Assembly (NCBI RefSeq): GCF_024506435.1
Contig: NZ_JANIET010000002.1
Coordinates: 310,001 to 374,000, forward strand
Reading direction: 5' to 3'
DNA from: Pantoea trifolii
GTDB lineage: Bacteria > Pseudomonadota > Gammaproteobacteria > Enterobacterales > Enterobacteriaceae
DNA: 64,000 bases
Shown: positions 1 through 10,811 of the stretch, piece after piece
Layout of the letters: each line of letters opens with the position of its first letter
How positions within the stretch are numbered: position 1 is the stretch's first letter
The notes under the pieces: model-generated
What the model saw: the letters and a program-made list of their open reading frames with translations, nothing else
What the model was told of the DNA's origin: nothing
Databases searched by the model: none
Position numbers and translations under genes: made by a program

Positions 1-1799
<1,799 letters not shown>

Positions 1800-1863
1800 G
1801 GATTTTTGATCTCTGATTATTTGGTAGAGGTACAGCGGTTTTCTGGGTGATTTTTAATCATAA

Positions 1864-1875
1864 GAAACCGGTTTC
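1864..1875. promoter_or_regulatory. Probable AscG operator
   Basis: GAAACCGGTTTC is a perfect 12-bp palindrome in the 250-bp divergent ascF-ascG region, about 65 bp before ascF. It has the central C-G pair and the TGAAACCGGTTTCA-like form known for AscG and other GalR/LacI repressors. It should repress ascFB and perhaps ascG. A weaker half-site (GCGGTTTTC) lies closer to ascF, near 1836-1845. Confidence 0.75.
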
Positions 1876-2049
1876 ACAAAATCATGAAGATGTGATGCAA
1901 ACCAGGCAAGAAATTTAAAATTCAATGATTGAAAGTGTGAAGTTGATCGCTGTCAGTGAAAGGGCGCTGATAAGGGGATGGCAGAAAAATTGCCGTACAT
2001 TTCGTCGCTTAGGTACACTGATGCGATGAGCATCGAAAAAGAGTGAAAC

Positions 2050-3069
2050 ATGGCGACCATAATCGAGGTGGCAAAAGTAGCCGGCGTATCAAAAGCAACC
2101 GTTTCGCGCGTGTTGTCTGGCAATGGTTATGTCAGCCAGGAAAAACGCGAGAAGGTGTATCAGGCGATTGCTGCCACCGATTTCCGCCCTAACTTGCTGG
2201 CGCGCAATCTTGCAACCAAATCCAGCCAGACGATTGGGCTGGTGATTACCAACACTTTGTATACCGGCAGCTACTTCACCGAGTTGATGCAGCACTCCGC
2301 GCGCCTGATGGAACAGCAGGGACGTCAGCTGCTGTTAGTGGATGGTAAACACAGCGCCGAAGAGGAGCGCGCAGCCATTCAGTTCCTGCTCGATTTGCGT
2401 TGCGATGGTGTGATTATCTATCCGCGTTTTCTCACCACCGATGAAATGGACAACATCATCGCGCAGCATAAACACCCGATATTGGTGATTAACCGTCGTC
2501 TACGACAGCACGACAGTTACTGCATCTATTCCGATCAACAGCGCAGCAGCAGCGCTGCGGTGGAGCAGCTGATTGCGCTGGGTCATCGAGATATTGCCTT
2601 TATCACCGGTTCACTGGATTCGCCGACCGGGCGTGAACGTTTGGCGGGCTACCAGGCAGCGCTGACCAAACATGGTATTCCAATTAATGATGCGCTGGTG
2701 GTCGAAGGAAAATGGCAGGCGCAAAACGGCATGGCAGCGGTGGAACAGTTGCTGAAGCAGGGTAGGAATTTCTCAGCGCTGGTGGCCAGCAACGATGATA
2801 TGGCGGTGGGCGCGCTCAAAGCGCTTGCGGCAGCGCAGATTGCCGTTCCTGCACAAGTGGCGGTGATCGGGTTCGATGATATCCCGCTGGCGCCGTTTAC
2901 CATTCCGGCGTTATCCAGTGTGAAAATGCCGGTCACAGAGATGATTAAGGAAACCATCGAACGTTTGATTTCTATGCTGGACGGCGGCGAAATGCGCAAT
3001 GACAAAACCTTCTCTGGCGAATTAATTTTGCGTGAATCTGTTGGGCCGGGACCGCATCACAATCTGTAA
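2050..3069 (+). CDS. ascG: LacI-family repressor AscG
   Basis: This 339-residue LacI/GalR regulator has an N-terminal helix-turn-helix (IEVAKVAGVSKATVSRVLSG, residues 4-23), a hinge, and a periplasmic-binding-protein-like effector domain. It closely resembles E. coli AscG in the blocks KHSAEEERAAIQFLLDLRCD, SALVASNDDMAVGALKAL and VIGFDDIPLAPFTIPALSSV. It is divergent from ascFB, and the palindrome at 1864-1875 lies between them. In E. coli AscG represses the usually cryptic asc operon; nothing in the sequence here looks broken, so the system may be functional. Confidence 0.93.
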   Translation: MATIIEVAKVAGVSKATVSRVLSGNGYVSQEKREKVYQAIAATDFRPNLLARNLATKSSQTIGLVITNTLYTGSYFTELMQHSARLMEQQGRQLLLVDGKHSAEEERAAIQFLLDLRCDGVIIYPRFLTTDEMDNIIAQHKHPILVINRRLRQHDSYCIYSDQQRSSSAAVEQLIALGHRDIAFITGSLDSPTGRERLAGYQAALTKHGIPINDALVVEGKWQAQNGMAAVEQLLKQGRNFSALVASNDDMAVGALKALAAAQIAVPAQVAVIGFDDIPLAPFTIPALSSVKMPVTEMIKETIERLISMLDGGEMRNDKTFSGELILRESVGPGPHHNL

Positions 3070-3271
3070 TGGAAAATTTGAGTTTCTAATTCCATTAATT
3101 TAGTCATTGATACTTGATGGAAATAGGATTGTTTCTCCATTAATAAATGGCTTTCTTTTTTAAAGAGACTCTGATTTCAATCTGCTTTAATCAGAATTAG
3201 CCTGATTGATTGTAAAACTCTGTCAATGCTAATTTGACTTTACTCATCCAGTCATCTTTCCTGAGGGAATT

Positions 3272-4342
3272 ATGCACGCACGTATAACGCACCTTGATGG
3301 TATGCGCGGCCTGGCGATCCTGTTAGTTATCGGTTACCACGCTTACGCACGATGGCCGGAATTATTGCCTTATGTCGCGCAAACACAACATATCCCACTT
3401 TTCAGCTTTGGCTGGCTCGGCGTAGAACTATTTTTCATGATTTCAGGATTTGTAATTTTTATGACGCTGGATAAATCCAACAGCTATATCAGTTTCCTGA
3501 AAAAGCGCTGGCTGCGGCTGTTTCCCGCGATGTTTATTGCCAGCATGCTGCTTTTCGCACTAGGCGGTTTCTTCCCGGAATGGTCAGCCATGACGCCGTA
3601 CGTCAGGAATCTGCTGCCTGGATTGATGTTTACCAATCCGGAAACCCTGACACAATTAACCGGCATTGAATTTAAATCAATGGCGGGATCGTTCTGGTCA
3701 CTGTATGTCGAAGCGGTTTTCTATCTGATTATTGGTGCCGTTTACTTTACTCTGGGCCGGAAATATTGCTTGCCTGCTTTACTGGTGCCAATGTTGCTAT
3801 TATCCGCTTCGTCGGTATTAAAATCGCTTGGGCATCCGATGCTTATCGATATAATTTCCAAGTTTGGTTTTATACATTATTCCTGGTTTATGGTGGGTTG
3901 CCTGGTTTATGAACGTATGCACGGTCGCGATAAACTGTTCCATTACGCGATTGTCGCCGTGGCGATGCTGATTAACTTCGGCTATTTCGTCAAAAATGCT
4001 GGCATAATGACAGTCATTCCGTTGCTGATGGTGCTGGTGTTCTTTGTTGCCAGTTTCTACTCAAAGCAGATGGAGCGCTGGCTTTCGATACGCTTCCTGA
4101 CGGCTGTTGGATTTGCCAGTTACGCATTTTATCTGATTCATGAAAACCAGATGATCGCCACGCTGATTAAACTTAACGTCTATATCAAGAGTGAAGTTGT
4201 CATGCTGCTGATGCCTATCATGGTGGCCTGCGTGCTGTACTACATTGCTTTCCTGATAACAAAATATGCCGAACCGGCACTGCGAAATATGCTAAAGGGG
4301 AAACGCATCCCCGCAGCGCCGCAATCCGGCGCAGGAGCGTAA
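3272..4342 (+). CDS. Acyltransferase family 3 membrane protein
   Basis: The 356-residue protein belongs to the acyltransferase-3 family (OafA/WecH/NodX type), inner-membrane enzymes that transfer acetyl or other acyl groups to surface sugars. The N-terminus has the family pattern HLDGMRGLAILLVIGYHA, with the conserved histidine at about residue 23, then GWLGVELFFMISGFVIF. Roughly ten hydrophobic segments follow. No SGNH domain is attached. The start has an AGGGA site 4 nt upstream. It sits alone, without O-antigen or exopolysaccharide genes beside it, so the acceptor cannot be inferred. Confidence 0.8.
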   Translation: MHARITHLDGMRGLAILLVIGYHAYARWPELLPYVAQTQHIPLFSFGWLGVELFFMISGFVIFMTLDKSNSYISFLKKRWLRLFPAMFIASMLLFALGGFFPEWSAMTPYVRNLLPGLMFTNPETLTQLTGIEFKSMAGSFWSLYVEAVFYLIIGAVYFTLGRKYCLPALLVPMLLLSASSVLKSLGHPMLIDIISKFGFIHYSWFMVGCLVYERMHGRDKLFHYAIVAVAMLINFGYFVKNAGIMTVIPLLMVLVFFVASFYSKQMERWLSIRFLTAVGFASYAFYLIHENQMIATLIKLNVYIKSEVVMLLMPIMVACVLYYIAFLITKYAEPALRNMLKGKRIPAAPQSGAGA

Positions 4343-4745
4343 TCTCACTACTTTCCATACATATCAAATCGTAGGGTCGCCATTTATGGCGACCTAAATA
4401 ATTTTCGCGCAAAGCATTAAATTCATTAAACCCAGACATCAATTGCTGGAGAAAGTAGTCGCTATCTGCGATTAGCATGTCGATGCCCATCACACTTCCT
4501 GCATTTCCCAGATCGTTTTTATAAGTTATTTTGAAAAATGATAACCTCGTCAAAATAATCCCTCAGATATTATTTCGAATTAAGCTCGCGCATAGTTCAA
4601 ATCTGTTTTCGCCTTATCAGTTGTGATGAAGTGTTCAACGATATGTCCATCTTCTGCCCATCATTTAGTATTTTCCTCGTTGCTTATCTCTCGTATAAAC
4701 GTATCCATGGTGGGTAACGGTGAAAAACAACCAAGGGCGTCAAGA
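4343..4745. other. Gene-free interval with one REP
   Basis: This stretch of about 400 bp separates the acyltransferase from the PTS cassette. Apart from the REP at 4371-4394 it is AT-rich. It probably carries the promoter of the PTS cassette, but no confident -35/-10 pair or operator is visible. Open frames inside show no recognisable protein. Confidence 0.5.
4371..4394 (+). repeat. REP element, family A, forward
   Basis: GTAG foot followed by the palindrome GGTCGCCAT / ATGGCGACC with a 2-nt centre. It is a single copy, just downstream of the acyltransferase gene. Confidence 0.85.
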
Positions 4746-6264
4746 ATGACAGCACTGAACCAACGACAAAACGGAATTATTGATTTTCTGATCGCAGAGA
4801 ATGATTGGGTTCCGGCGAATCGGGTTGCTGAATCTCTCGATATTTCTGTCAGTACGCTGCGAAGAGATATTGACGTTATCAATGAATTTTGTTCTGACAA
4901 TCAACGTCGCAATTATTAGTAAGCCAGGATTAGGTTTGCGCTTTGATGGCGGATCGGTTTTCTCGCGCGGCACATCAGTTGTCTCTGAACAGCATCATGA
5001 AATATTGGGCACTAAACGCCTGGTCGGCATTTCTACTGATTTATTGACGCAATCACCCGCGCCATTATCACTCAGCGCGCTGTCGGAGAAATTTTTTGTC
5101 AGCCGATCTTCAATTGTGGAAGATTTGAAAAAGGTCGAGGCCTGGCTGGCTACATTCGCTTTGACGTTGATTCGCGACCATTCAGGCACCTATATCCACG
5201 GTAACGATCTGAATATACGTATGGCGTTAAAAGATATCATCACCGTAAGTGTATTAAGTCAGTATCAAACAGCGGATAGCCGAATTGACCGTTTTTCCAG
5301 AACCAAATTAGTCGATCAGTTTGGCAAGGTGAACGTGGATAATTGCATCTCGCTCATTGGTTTAATTGAAGATGAATTAACCTGTGCCATCAGTGAGCCT
5401 TATTACACCAATCTCTTTTCACATCTGCTGGTGACGATTCGACGTGCGGCGGGCCTTACGGCGCAATCGGACGTACAAACCTATACGCGACACGAGGGCA
5501 AGGAGTGGACGATTGCCGAGAAAGCCGTGAGCTGGTTGCAGGATGAGTACCGAATGATCTTACCGGCGATTGAAGTGAGTTATATCTATCAATATCTGAT
5601 TTCATCGGGCCGCCATACGCTGACGTCAGGCGATAGCCTTCCGTTACCACTCAACAGCGAAGCCGATCGCTACGCAGATGGGCTGATTCGTGAATCATCA
5701 GAAGATTTAGGCCTCGACCTTAGCCTGGATAACAAACTGCGTCACGATTTAGCTCAGCATATTAAGCCAATGCTCAATCGACTTGCCTATGGCATCGCTA
5801 TCCATAATCCATTGCTGGATGAAATTAAAAGTGAGCTGGGTAGCGCCTTTAATGCGGTAAAAAAGGCAGCTGATCGTATTAATCAAAAATATGGCTATGC
5901 GGATATCTCGGATGATGAAGTGGCTTATCTGACGATTTACCTACAAACCGCGCTGGATAAATTCCGTGCTGCTAAGAAGATCATTATAGTTTGCTCCAGT
6001 GGTGTAGGAACATCGCAGTTGTTATCCAGTCGTATCAATCGTGCGTTTCCCGAATGGGAAATTATTGCCATCGTTCCCGGCAGTCAGCTCTCGAACACAC
6101 TGGAAATGAAGGCGTGCGATTTAATTATCTCAACCATCAAATTAGAGGATATTGAGTTACCGGTTGCCTATGTCTCGGCAATTTTCTCTAAGAAAGATAT
6201 TGCGCGAGTTTCAGAAAGACTTTTTTCTGATGAAAATATGAAGGAGAAACATCATGCTGGATAA
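4746..6264 (+). pseudogene. PRD-containing PTS transcription regulator (BglG/LicR/MtlR type), frameshifted
   Basis: Two overlapping frames together encode one regulator. From ATG 4746 the first frame gives a DeoR/HTH_11-type helix-turn-helix (LNQRQNGIIDFLIAENDWVP ... STLRRDIDVINEF) and stops at 4919. The next frame carries the rest: VAIISKPGLGLRFDG, a second HTH (LSALSEKFFVSRSSIVEDLK), two PTS-regulation domains with conserved histidines, and a C-terminal EIIB-like domain (IIIVCSSGVGTSQLL). Reading TTT instead of the TTTT run at 4887-4890 joins the halves into the expected INEFVLTINVAIISKPG. There is no EIIA domain, but a separate EIIA gene overlaps the 3' end. It would activate the downstream PTS genes. 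The break could be a real mutation, phase variation or a sequencing error. Confidence 0.8.
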
Positions 6265-6727
6265 AGTGATCGTGTCAGATATTTTAACCCGCTCATGCGT
6301 GGTTACTGATTTAGTGGCGAGTAATAAATTTGAGGTGATAGAGGCATTATCTTCACTGCTTTATGCTGAAAATATTGTTAACGATAAAGCCTTATTTATT
6401 CAGGATGTGATGGCGCGAGAAGCGCTGGGGCCAACCGGGTTTGATAATCAGGTGGCGATACCTCACGGTAAATCGGTGGCAGTGAATGAAACCCGCATGG
6501 CGGTGGCTAATTTACGCACGCCGGTTGACTGGGAAACTGAAGAGGACGTAGCGGTAAAACTGGTGATTTTATTTGCGGTACGCAATGCCGATAGCGGCAT
6601 TGGTCATATTAAAGTATTAGCCCGTGTGTCTGTGGCATTGGGTGATGATGAGATTGTTGAACGATTAATTAATGCCAAAACCAACGAAGAGTTGTATCGG
6701 CTAATCGTCAATAATACCGGAGTATAA
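6254..6727 (+). CDS. PTS fructose-type EIIA
   Basis: A 157-residue single-domain EIIA of the fructose/mannitol family (PTS_EIIA_2). The phosphorylated histidine is His71 in NQVAIPHGKS. It receives phosphate from HPr and passes it to the EIIB of the next gene. The start overlaps the 3' end of the regulator by 11 nt and is preceded by AAGGAG, indicating translational coupling. The next gene begins 21 nt after its stop. The sugar cannot be read from this protein. Confidence 0.88.
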   Translation: MLDKVIVSDILTRSCVVTDLVASNKFEVIEALSSLLYAENIVNDKALFIQDVMAREALGPTGFDNQVAIPHGKSVAVNETRMAVANLRTPVDWETEEDVAVKLVILFAVRNADSGIGHIKVLARVSVALGDDEIVERLINAKTNEELYRLIVNNTGV

Positions 6728-6748
6728 ACTTTTTACCTGGAGTTTATA

Positions 6749-8200
6749 ATGAAACTGATCGCTATTACCGCCTGTCCGACAGGCGTCGCGCACACTTACA
6801 TTGCAGAAGCCAATCTGAAAAAAAGTGCAGCGAAGATGGGCATCGACATTGTAGTTGAAACCCACGGCGCGGTGGAGAGTGAATATCACTTCACTCAGGA
6901 TGATATTAGCCAGGCGGATGCAGTATTGATCGCTGCCGATAAAGTCATCGATTTACGCCGATTTAAGGGAAAGCGCATATTTAAAGTACCGGTGGCGCGC
7001 GCGGCGAAAGATGCCAGCGGATTATTAAGCAATATTATGAGCGGCGCGCTAAAGCCGGAGATGAACAGCAATAGCGAAGCGTTAAACAGCGATGATAGCG
7101 AGACGCAGAGCGGAAAATCCACCTTGTCGCAGCTCTATATTCATCTCATTACCGGCGTGAATCTGATGATTCCGTTTGTGATAGCCGGAGGCATATTAAT
7201 TGCCCTCAGCTTTTCCTTTGGTATTACTGCAGCAACGCCAGGCGATGCGAATTTCAGTCCGATTGCAAAAATGCTGTCTGACATTGGTGGCGGTGCGGCT
7301 TTCGCGCTGATGTTGCCGATTCTGTCGCTCGGCATCAGTAAATCAATCAGTGGCAATCTGGGTATTGTGTCTGGCGCGGTCGGCGGCATGCTCGCAGTGC
7401 ACACCGGTGCGGGCTTTCTTGGGGCGCTATTTGCCGGCTTCCTCGCCGGATATATCACGTTGCTGGTAGTGAAATATATTCATCTGCCTAAGGCGATTGC
7501 GGGTTTAAAACCGATTCTGATGGTGCCACTGCTGACGGTGTTATTAACCGGCGCATTAATGATTTTAGTTATCGGTCAGCCCATCAGAATGTTGCTGGAA
7601 GCGCTGACCGCTTTCCTGCAAAGCATGGGCAACATGAATGCCGCCATTATGGGGTTAATGATTGGCGTAATGGTCGCATTTGATATGGGCGGCCCGTTAA
7701 ACAAAACCGTGTGCATGTTTGCCATCGGGTTAATGTCCACCGGCATTTATGAACCTATCGCCGCCTGTATGGCGGCTGGCATGGTTCCGCCATTAGGCAT
7801 TGCGCTGGCTACCACGCTGTTTGGCCGCAAATTCACTGCTCAAGAGCGCGAAACCGGCAAAGTCACCTATGTATTAGGACTGTCATTTATCACTGAAGGC
7901 GCAATTCCCTATGCGGTTTCCGATCCGCTGCGCGTGATTCCCGCAATTTGTGCCGGTTCAGGTTTAGCGGGTGCGCTCTCCATGGCGTTAGGTTGCGCTT
8001 CACGCGCACCGCACGGCGGCGTGTTCGTCCTGTTTATCCCTAATGTGATTACACATGTATTGGCCTATATGTTTGCGATTGCTGCGGGTGCGGTTTTCAC
8101 CGCGGTAATCCTGCGATTTATTAAGAAAGACGTAAATGAAACCCTTACCGAAGGAGTGAATGATGTTAATCAACATGAAGAATCTTTTGAGCGTGGCTAA
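6749..8200 (+). CDS. PTS fructose-family EIIBC
   Basis: This 483-residue permease starts with a fructose-type EIIB domain (residues 1-100) whose active cysteine is Cys9 in ITACPTGVAHTY. A variable linker and an EIIC domain of about 340 residues with many membrane spans follow (AFDMGGPLNKT, TEGAIPYAVSDP). It lacks the duplicated EIIB' domain of classical FruA, so it resembles Frv/Frw-type or mannose/tagatose-like systems. With the preceding EIIA it forms a complete transporter. The aldolase encoded next suggests that the imported sugar phosphate is further phosphorylated and cleaved. Confidence 0.88.
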   Translation: MKLIAITACPTGVAHTYIAEANLKKSAAKMGIDIVVETHGAVESEYHFTQDDISQADAVLIAADKVIDLRRFKGKRIFKVPVARAAKDASGLLSNIMSGALKPEMNSNSEALNSDDSETQSGKSTLSQLYIHLITGVNLMIPFVIAGGILIALSFSFGITAATPGDANFSPIAKMLSDIGGGAAFALMLPILSLGISKSISGNLGIVSGAVGGMLAVHTGAGFLGALFAGFLAGYITLLVVKYIHLPKAIAGLKPILMVPLLTVLLTGALMILVIGQPIRMLLEALTAFLQSMGNMNAAIMGLMIGVMVAFDMGGPLNKTVCMFAIGLMSTGIYEPIAACMAAGMVPPLGIALATTLFGRKFTAQERETGKVTYVLGLSFITEGAIPYAVSDPLRVIPAICAGSGLAGALSMALGCASRAPHGGVFVLFIPNVITHVLAYMFAIAAGAVFTAVILRFIKKDVNETLTEGVNDVNQHEESFERG

Positions 8201-9023
8201 GAATAATAAGTTTGGTGTCGGCGCTTTTAATATCGCCTCCGCTGAGTTTGCTCGTCTGGTAATTGAAGTGGCGGAAGAACTTAAATCACCGGTTATTCTG
8301 GAAGTACACCCGGTAGAACATGATTTCGTGGGTGATGCTTTTATTGTTTATCTACGTGAGTTAGGCGCTAAAGCCAGCGTGCCGGTGGTGATTCATCAGG
8401 ATCACGGTCAATCGCTTGAGCACAATATTAAAGCCATTCAAACCGGCTACACCTCGGTGATGATTGATGCTTCTTTGCTGCCATTTGAAGAGAATATTGC
8501 GCTGACGCGTAAAATGACGGAAATCGCTCACGCTGCGGATGTGTCGGTGGAAGCGGAATTGGGCACCATCGGCGTAGCGGAGGGGAGTGCGGAAGGCGGC
8601 CACAGCGAAATCCTCTTTACCGATCCCGATCAGGCAGAACGCTTTGTCAAAGAGACCGGCGTGGATACCTTAGCGGTTGCTATTGGTACATCGCACGGGC
8701 TTTATCCAGCCGGTAAACAACCAAAGCTGGATATTCCCCGCTTGAAAGAGATTGCCGCACGCGTGGATATTCCGCTGGTATTGCATGGTGGTTCCGGCAA
8801 TAAAGACAGCGAAGTTGCCGAAGCTATTGAACATGGCGTCAGTAAAATCAATATTTCCAGCGATATGAAGAAAGCCTTTTTTGTCATGCTGGAAGAGGAG
8901 ATTAAACGCGGTGGGCATGAACCGAGTGAATTGTTCCTGAAACCGATTGCCGCTGCAAAAGAGGTGGTCGCGCATAAGATGCGGTTGTTCTCTTCAGTGG
9001 GTAAAGCCGAACTCTATGGCTAA
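8163..9023 (+). CDS. Class II ketose-bisphosphate aldolase (GatY/KbaY/Fba-like)
   Basis: This zinc-dependent aldolase of about 286 residues splits a ketose 1,6-bisphosphate into dihydroxyacetone phosphate and an aldehyde. Landmarks are VIHQDHGQS (catalytic Asp and zinc His), EAELGTIGVAEG, GTSHGLYPAG, LHGGSG and INISSD. Tandem ATGs occur at 8160 and 8163; GGAG at 8153-8156 is better spaced for 8163. The gene overlaps the EIIBC gene by 38 nt, so it is cotranscribed. No sugar-phosphate kinase is encoded in the cassette. Tagatose or fructose bisphosphate are both possible substrates. Confidence 0.85.
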   Translation: MLINMKNLLSVAKNNKFGVGAFNIASAEFARLVIEVAEELKSPVILEVHPVEHDFVGDAFIVYLRELGAKASVPVVIHQDHGQSLEHNIKAIQTGYTSVMIDASLLPFEENIALTRKMTEIAHAADVSVEAELGTIGVAEGSAEGGHSEILFTDPDQAERFVKETGVDTLAVAIGTSHGLYPAGKQPKLDIPRLKEIAARVDIPLVLHGGSGNKDSEVAEAIEHGVSKINISSDMKKAFFVMLEEEIKRGGHEPSELFLKPIAAAKEVVAHKMRLFSSVGKAELYG

Positions 9024-9029
9024 ATGTAC

Positions 9030-9053
9030 GTAGGGTCGCCATTCATGGCGACC
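9030..9053 (+). repeat. REP element, family A, forward
   Basis: GTAG followed by the GGTCGCCAT / ATGGCGACC hairpin, 7 nt after the aldolase stop and just beyond the 3' end of the convergent thioesterase gene. It may act as an end-of-operon hairpin. Confidence 0.85.
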
Positions 9054-9068
9054 CTTACCAAAACCGCA

Positions 9069-9458
9069 TCAAGCATCCGCTAACGCGTTCATCACTGCAT
9101 CAGGCATGGAAGGGCGTCCATTCTGCAGGCAGGTGGCAACAAAAGTCGCATCGGCATACACCACGCCATTGACTAGAATCTGCTGTACAAAATTAACGCG
9201 ATTGCGTTTCTCATTCTTCGCCAGCACACAGGTCACTTCAACCTGGTCACCTTTCACCAGGCTCTTACGAAAGCGCAAGGAATACTCCAGCACCATGTAA
9301 ATTTTGCCCTGCTTAAACTCTTCTTCCATATCGATACCCAGGGCTTCACGCATGTAAGCATGGCGCGTCCACTCCATATAAAACGGATAATAGAGGCCAT
9401 CGACCACGCCCTGAAAATCGATATGTTTTTCATCAACCTCATACTGCTTTGTAAACAT
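9069..9458 (-). CDS. Acyl-CoA thioesterase, 4HBT hotdog family
   Basis: A 129-residue single hotdog-fold protein. The N-terminal block DFQGVVDGLYYPFYMEWTRH matches the 4-hydroxybenzoyl-CoA thioesterase/YbgC-type pattern, with an acidic residue followed by the long central helix. Such proteins hydrolyse acyl-CoA thioesters in the cytoplasm. The start has an AAGGA site 7 nt upstream. It stands alone, divergent from the Rid-family gene, so its substrate is unknown. Confidence 0.8.
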   Translation of the reverse strand: MFTKQYEVDEKHIDFQGVVDGLYYPFYMEWTRHAYMREALGIDMEEEFKQGKIYMVLEYSLRFRKSLVKGDQVEVTCVLAKNEKRNRVNFVQQILVNGVVYADATFVATCLQNGRPSMPDAVMNALADA

Positions 9459-9543
9459 TTTTATATCCTTATCTGAGAGTTAGCTGAAGAAGGAGGGTGG
9501 TATACCGCAGAACGCGCGCCCGGTAAACGCCGGTTAAGCGGCT

Positions 9544-9582
9544 GGTGATGATGATCACAATTTAATGCTAAAAATCATCACC
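9544..9582. promoter_or_regulatory. Inverted repeat in the divergent region before the Rid-family gene
   Basis: GGTGATGAT (9544) is matched by ATCATCACC (ending 9582) across about 21 AT-rich nt, between the thioesterase and Rid-family genes. It could be a regulator site for the large catabolic cluster. There is no direct evidence. Confidence 0.25.
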
Positions 9583-9689
9583 GTGAGCTCCTTCGGATTT
9601 TTTAAAGCAACACCTCGGTTAATGCTGTTTTCGCTGCCACGCGTGGGAAGGTATACCTTGCGCAAACCCTTTTCGCATAGCAGGCAAGC

Positions 9690-10115
9690 ATGACCACACA
9701 TACTCGCATCCGTAAATTCAACACCAAAGAAACCTATCCCAATCAGGCGCTGGATAACGATCTCTGTCAGGCGGTGCGCGCGGGCAACACCGTGTATGTC
9801 CGTGGACAGATTGGCACTGACTTTGCGGGCAATCTGGTGGGATTAGGCGATCCCGCCGCGCAAGCCGATCAGGCGATGAAGAACGTTAAACAGCTACTGG
9901 AAGAAGCGGGTAGCGACTTGTCGCACATCGTTAAAACCACCACCTACATCATCGACCCACGTTATCGCGAGCCGGTGTATCAGGTGGTGGGTAAATGGCT
10001 GAAAGGTGTGTTCCCAATCTCCACCGGCTTGGTGATTTCCGGTTTAGGTCAGCCGCAATGGTTGATGGAAATCGATGTGATCGCGGTAATCCCAGACGAC
10101 TGGCAAGCGGAATAA
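9690..10115 (+). CDS. Rid (YjgF/YER057c/UK114) family protein
   Basis: A 141-residue Rid-family protein. Canonical RidA hydrolyses reactive enamine/imine intermediates and needs an arginine in the PARS segment. Here that segment reads FPISTGLVISGLG, with serine where the arginine should be, so the canonical deaminase activity is doubtful; such proteins belong to other Rid subfamilies found in catabolic operons. It heads a run of seven further forward genes (DUF1028, M20 hydrolase, ABC ATPase, oxidoreductase, GST, AroQ-like, dehydrogenase) and probably detoxifies or processes a pathway intermediate. Confidence 0.85.
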   Translation: MTTHTRIRKFNTKETYPNQALDNDLCQAVRAGNTVYVRGQIGTDFAGNLVGLGDPAAQADQAMKNVKQLLEEAGSDLSHIVKTTTYIIDPRYREPVYQVVGKWLKGVFPISTGLVISGLGQPQWLMEIDVIAVIPDDWQAE

Positions 10116-10128
10116 GAGGCGGGAGACG

Positions 10129-10803
10129 ATGACGTTATCCATTGTGGGACGCTGTGACGAAACCGGCCAAATCGGCATTGCCATTAGCTCATCCAGCATT
10201 GCGGTGGGTGCACGTTGCCCATGGCTACGCTCAGCGGTAGGCGCGGTATCAACTCAAAACATCACCTTACCGGCGTTAGGTCCGCGCATTCTTGATCGCC
10301 TGCAACAAGGCGATAGCGCAGAAGCCGCGCTTAAAGCCGGTTTGGCCAGCGATGAATATCACCATTATCGCCAGGTGACGGTGTTAGCCGCGAATGGCCG
10401 GACCGCCTGCTTTAGCGGCGATAAAACCCTTGGCATTAATAACACGCAAACCGGTCATCACTGCGTGGCGGCGGGTAATTTGCTGGCTAACCCTGAGGTG
10501 ATTCCGGCAATGGTAGGCGCCTTCGAGCAGCATTCCGGCCATTTAGCTGAGCGCTTAATCGCGGCGATGCAGGCGGGCATGCAGGCCGGCGGTGAAGCGG
10601 GGCCGGTGCACTCCTCGGCATTGTCGATCGTTGATGATCAGGTGTGGCCAATTGTCGATCTGCGCGTTGACTGGACGGAAGGCGATGCGATTGGCGAACT
10701 CAACCAACTGTGGCTGGCCTATCAACCGCAAATGAACGATTACGTGACGCGCGCCATCGATCCAACCAAGGCACCCCGTTACGGCGTGCCGGGCGACGAG
10801 TAG
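10129..10803 (+). CDS. DUF1028 family protein
   Basis: A 224-residue protein with the DUF1028 N-terminus (TLSIVGRCDETGQIGIAISS, then VGAVSTQN and LGPRILDRL). The family resembles Ntn-hydrolases; no reaction is firmly established. It starts 13 nt after the Rid gene with a GGAG site and ends 8 nt before the M20 gene, so it belongs to the same operon. Co-occurrence with Rid proteins and M20 amidohydrolases suggests hydrolysis of an amide-like substrate, which is inference. Confidence 0.8.
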   Translation: MTLSIVGRCDETGQIGIAISSSSIAVGARCPWLRSAVGAVSTQNITLPALGPRILDRLQQGDSAEAALKAGLASDEYHHYRQVTVLAANGRTACFSGDKTLGINNTQTGHHCVAAGNLLANPEVIPAMVGAFEQHSGHLAERLIAAMQAGMQAGGEAGPVHSSALSIVDDQVWPIVDLRVDWTEGDAIGELNQLWLAYQPQMNDYVTRAIDPTKAPRYGVPGDE

Positions 10804-10811
10804 GAGTTCCC

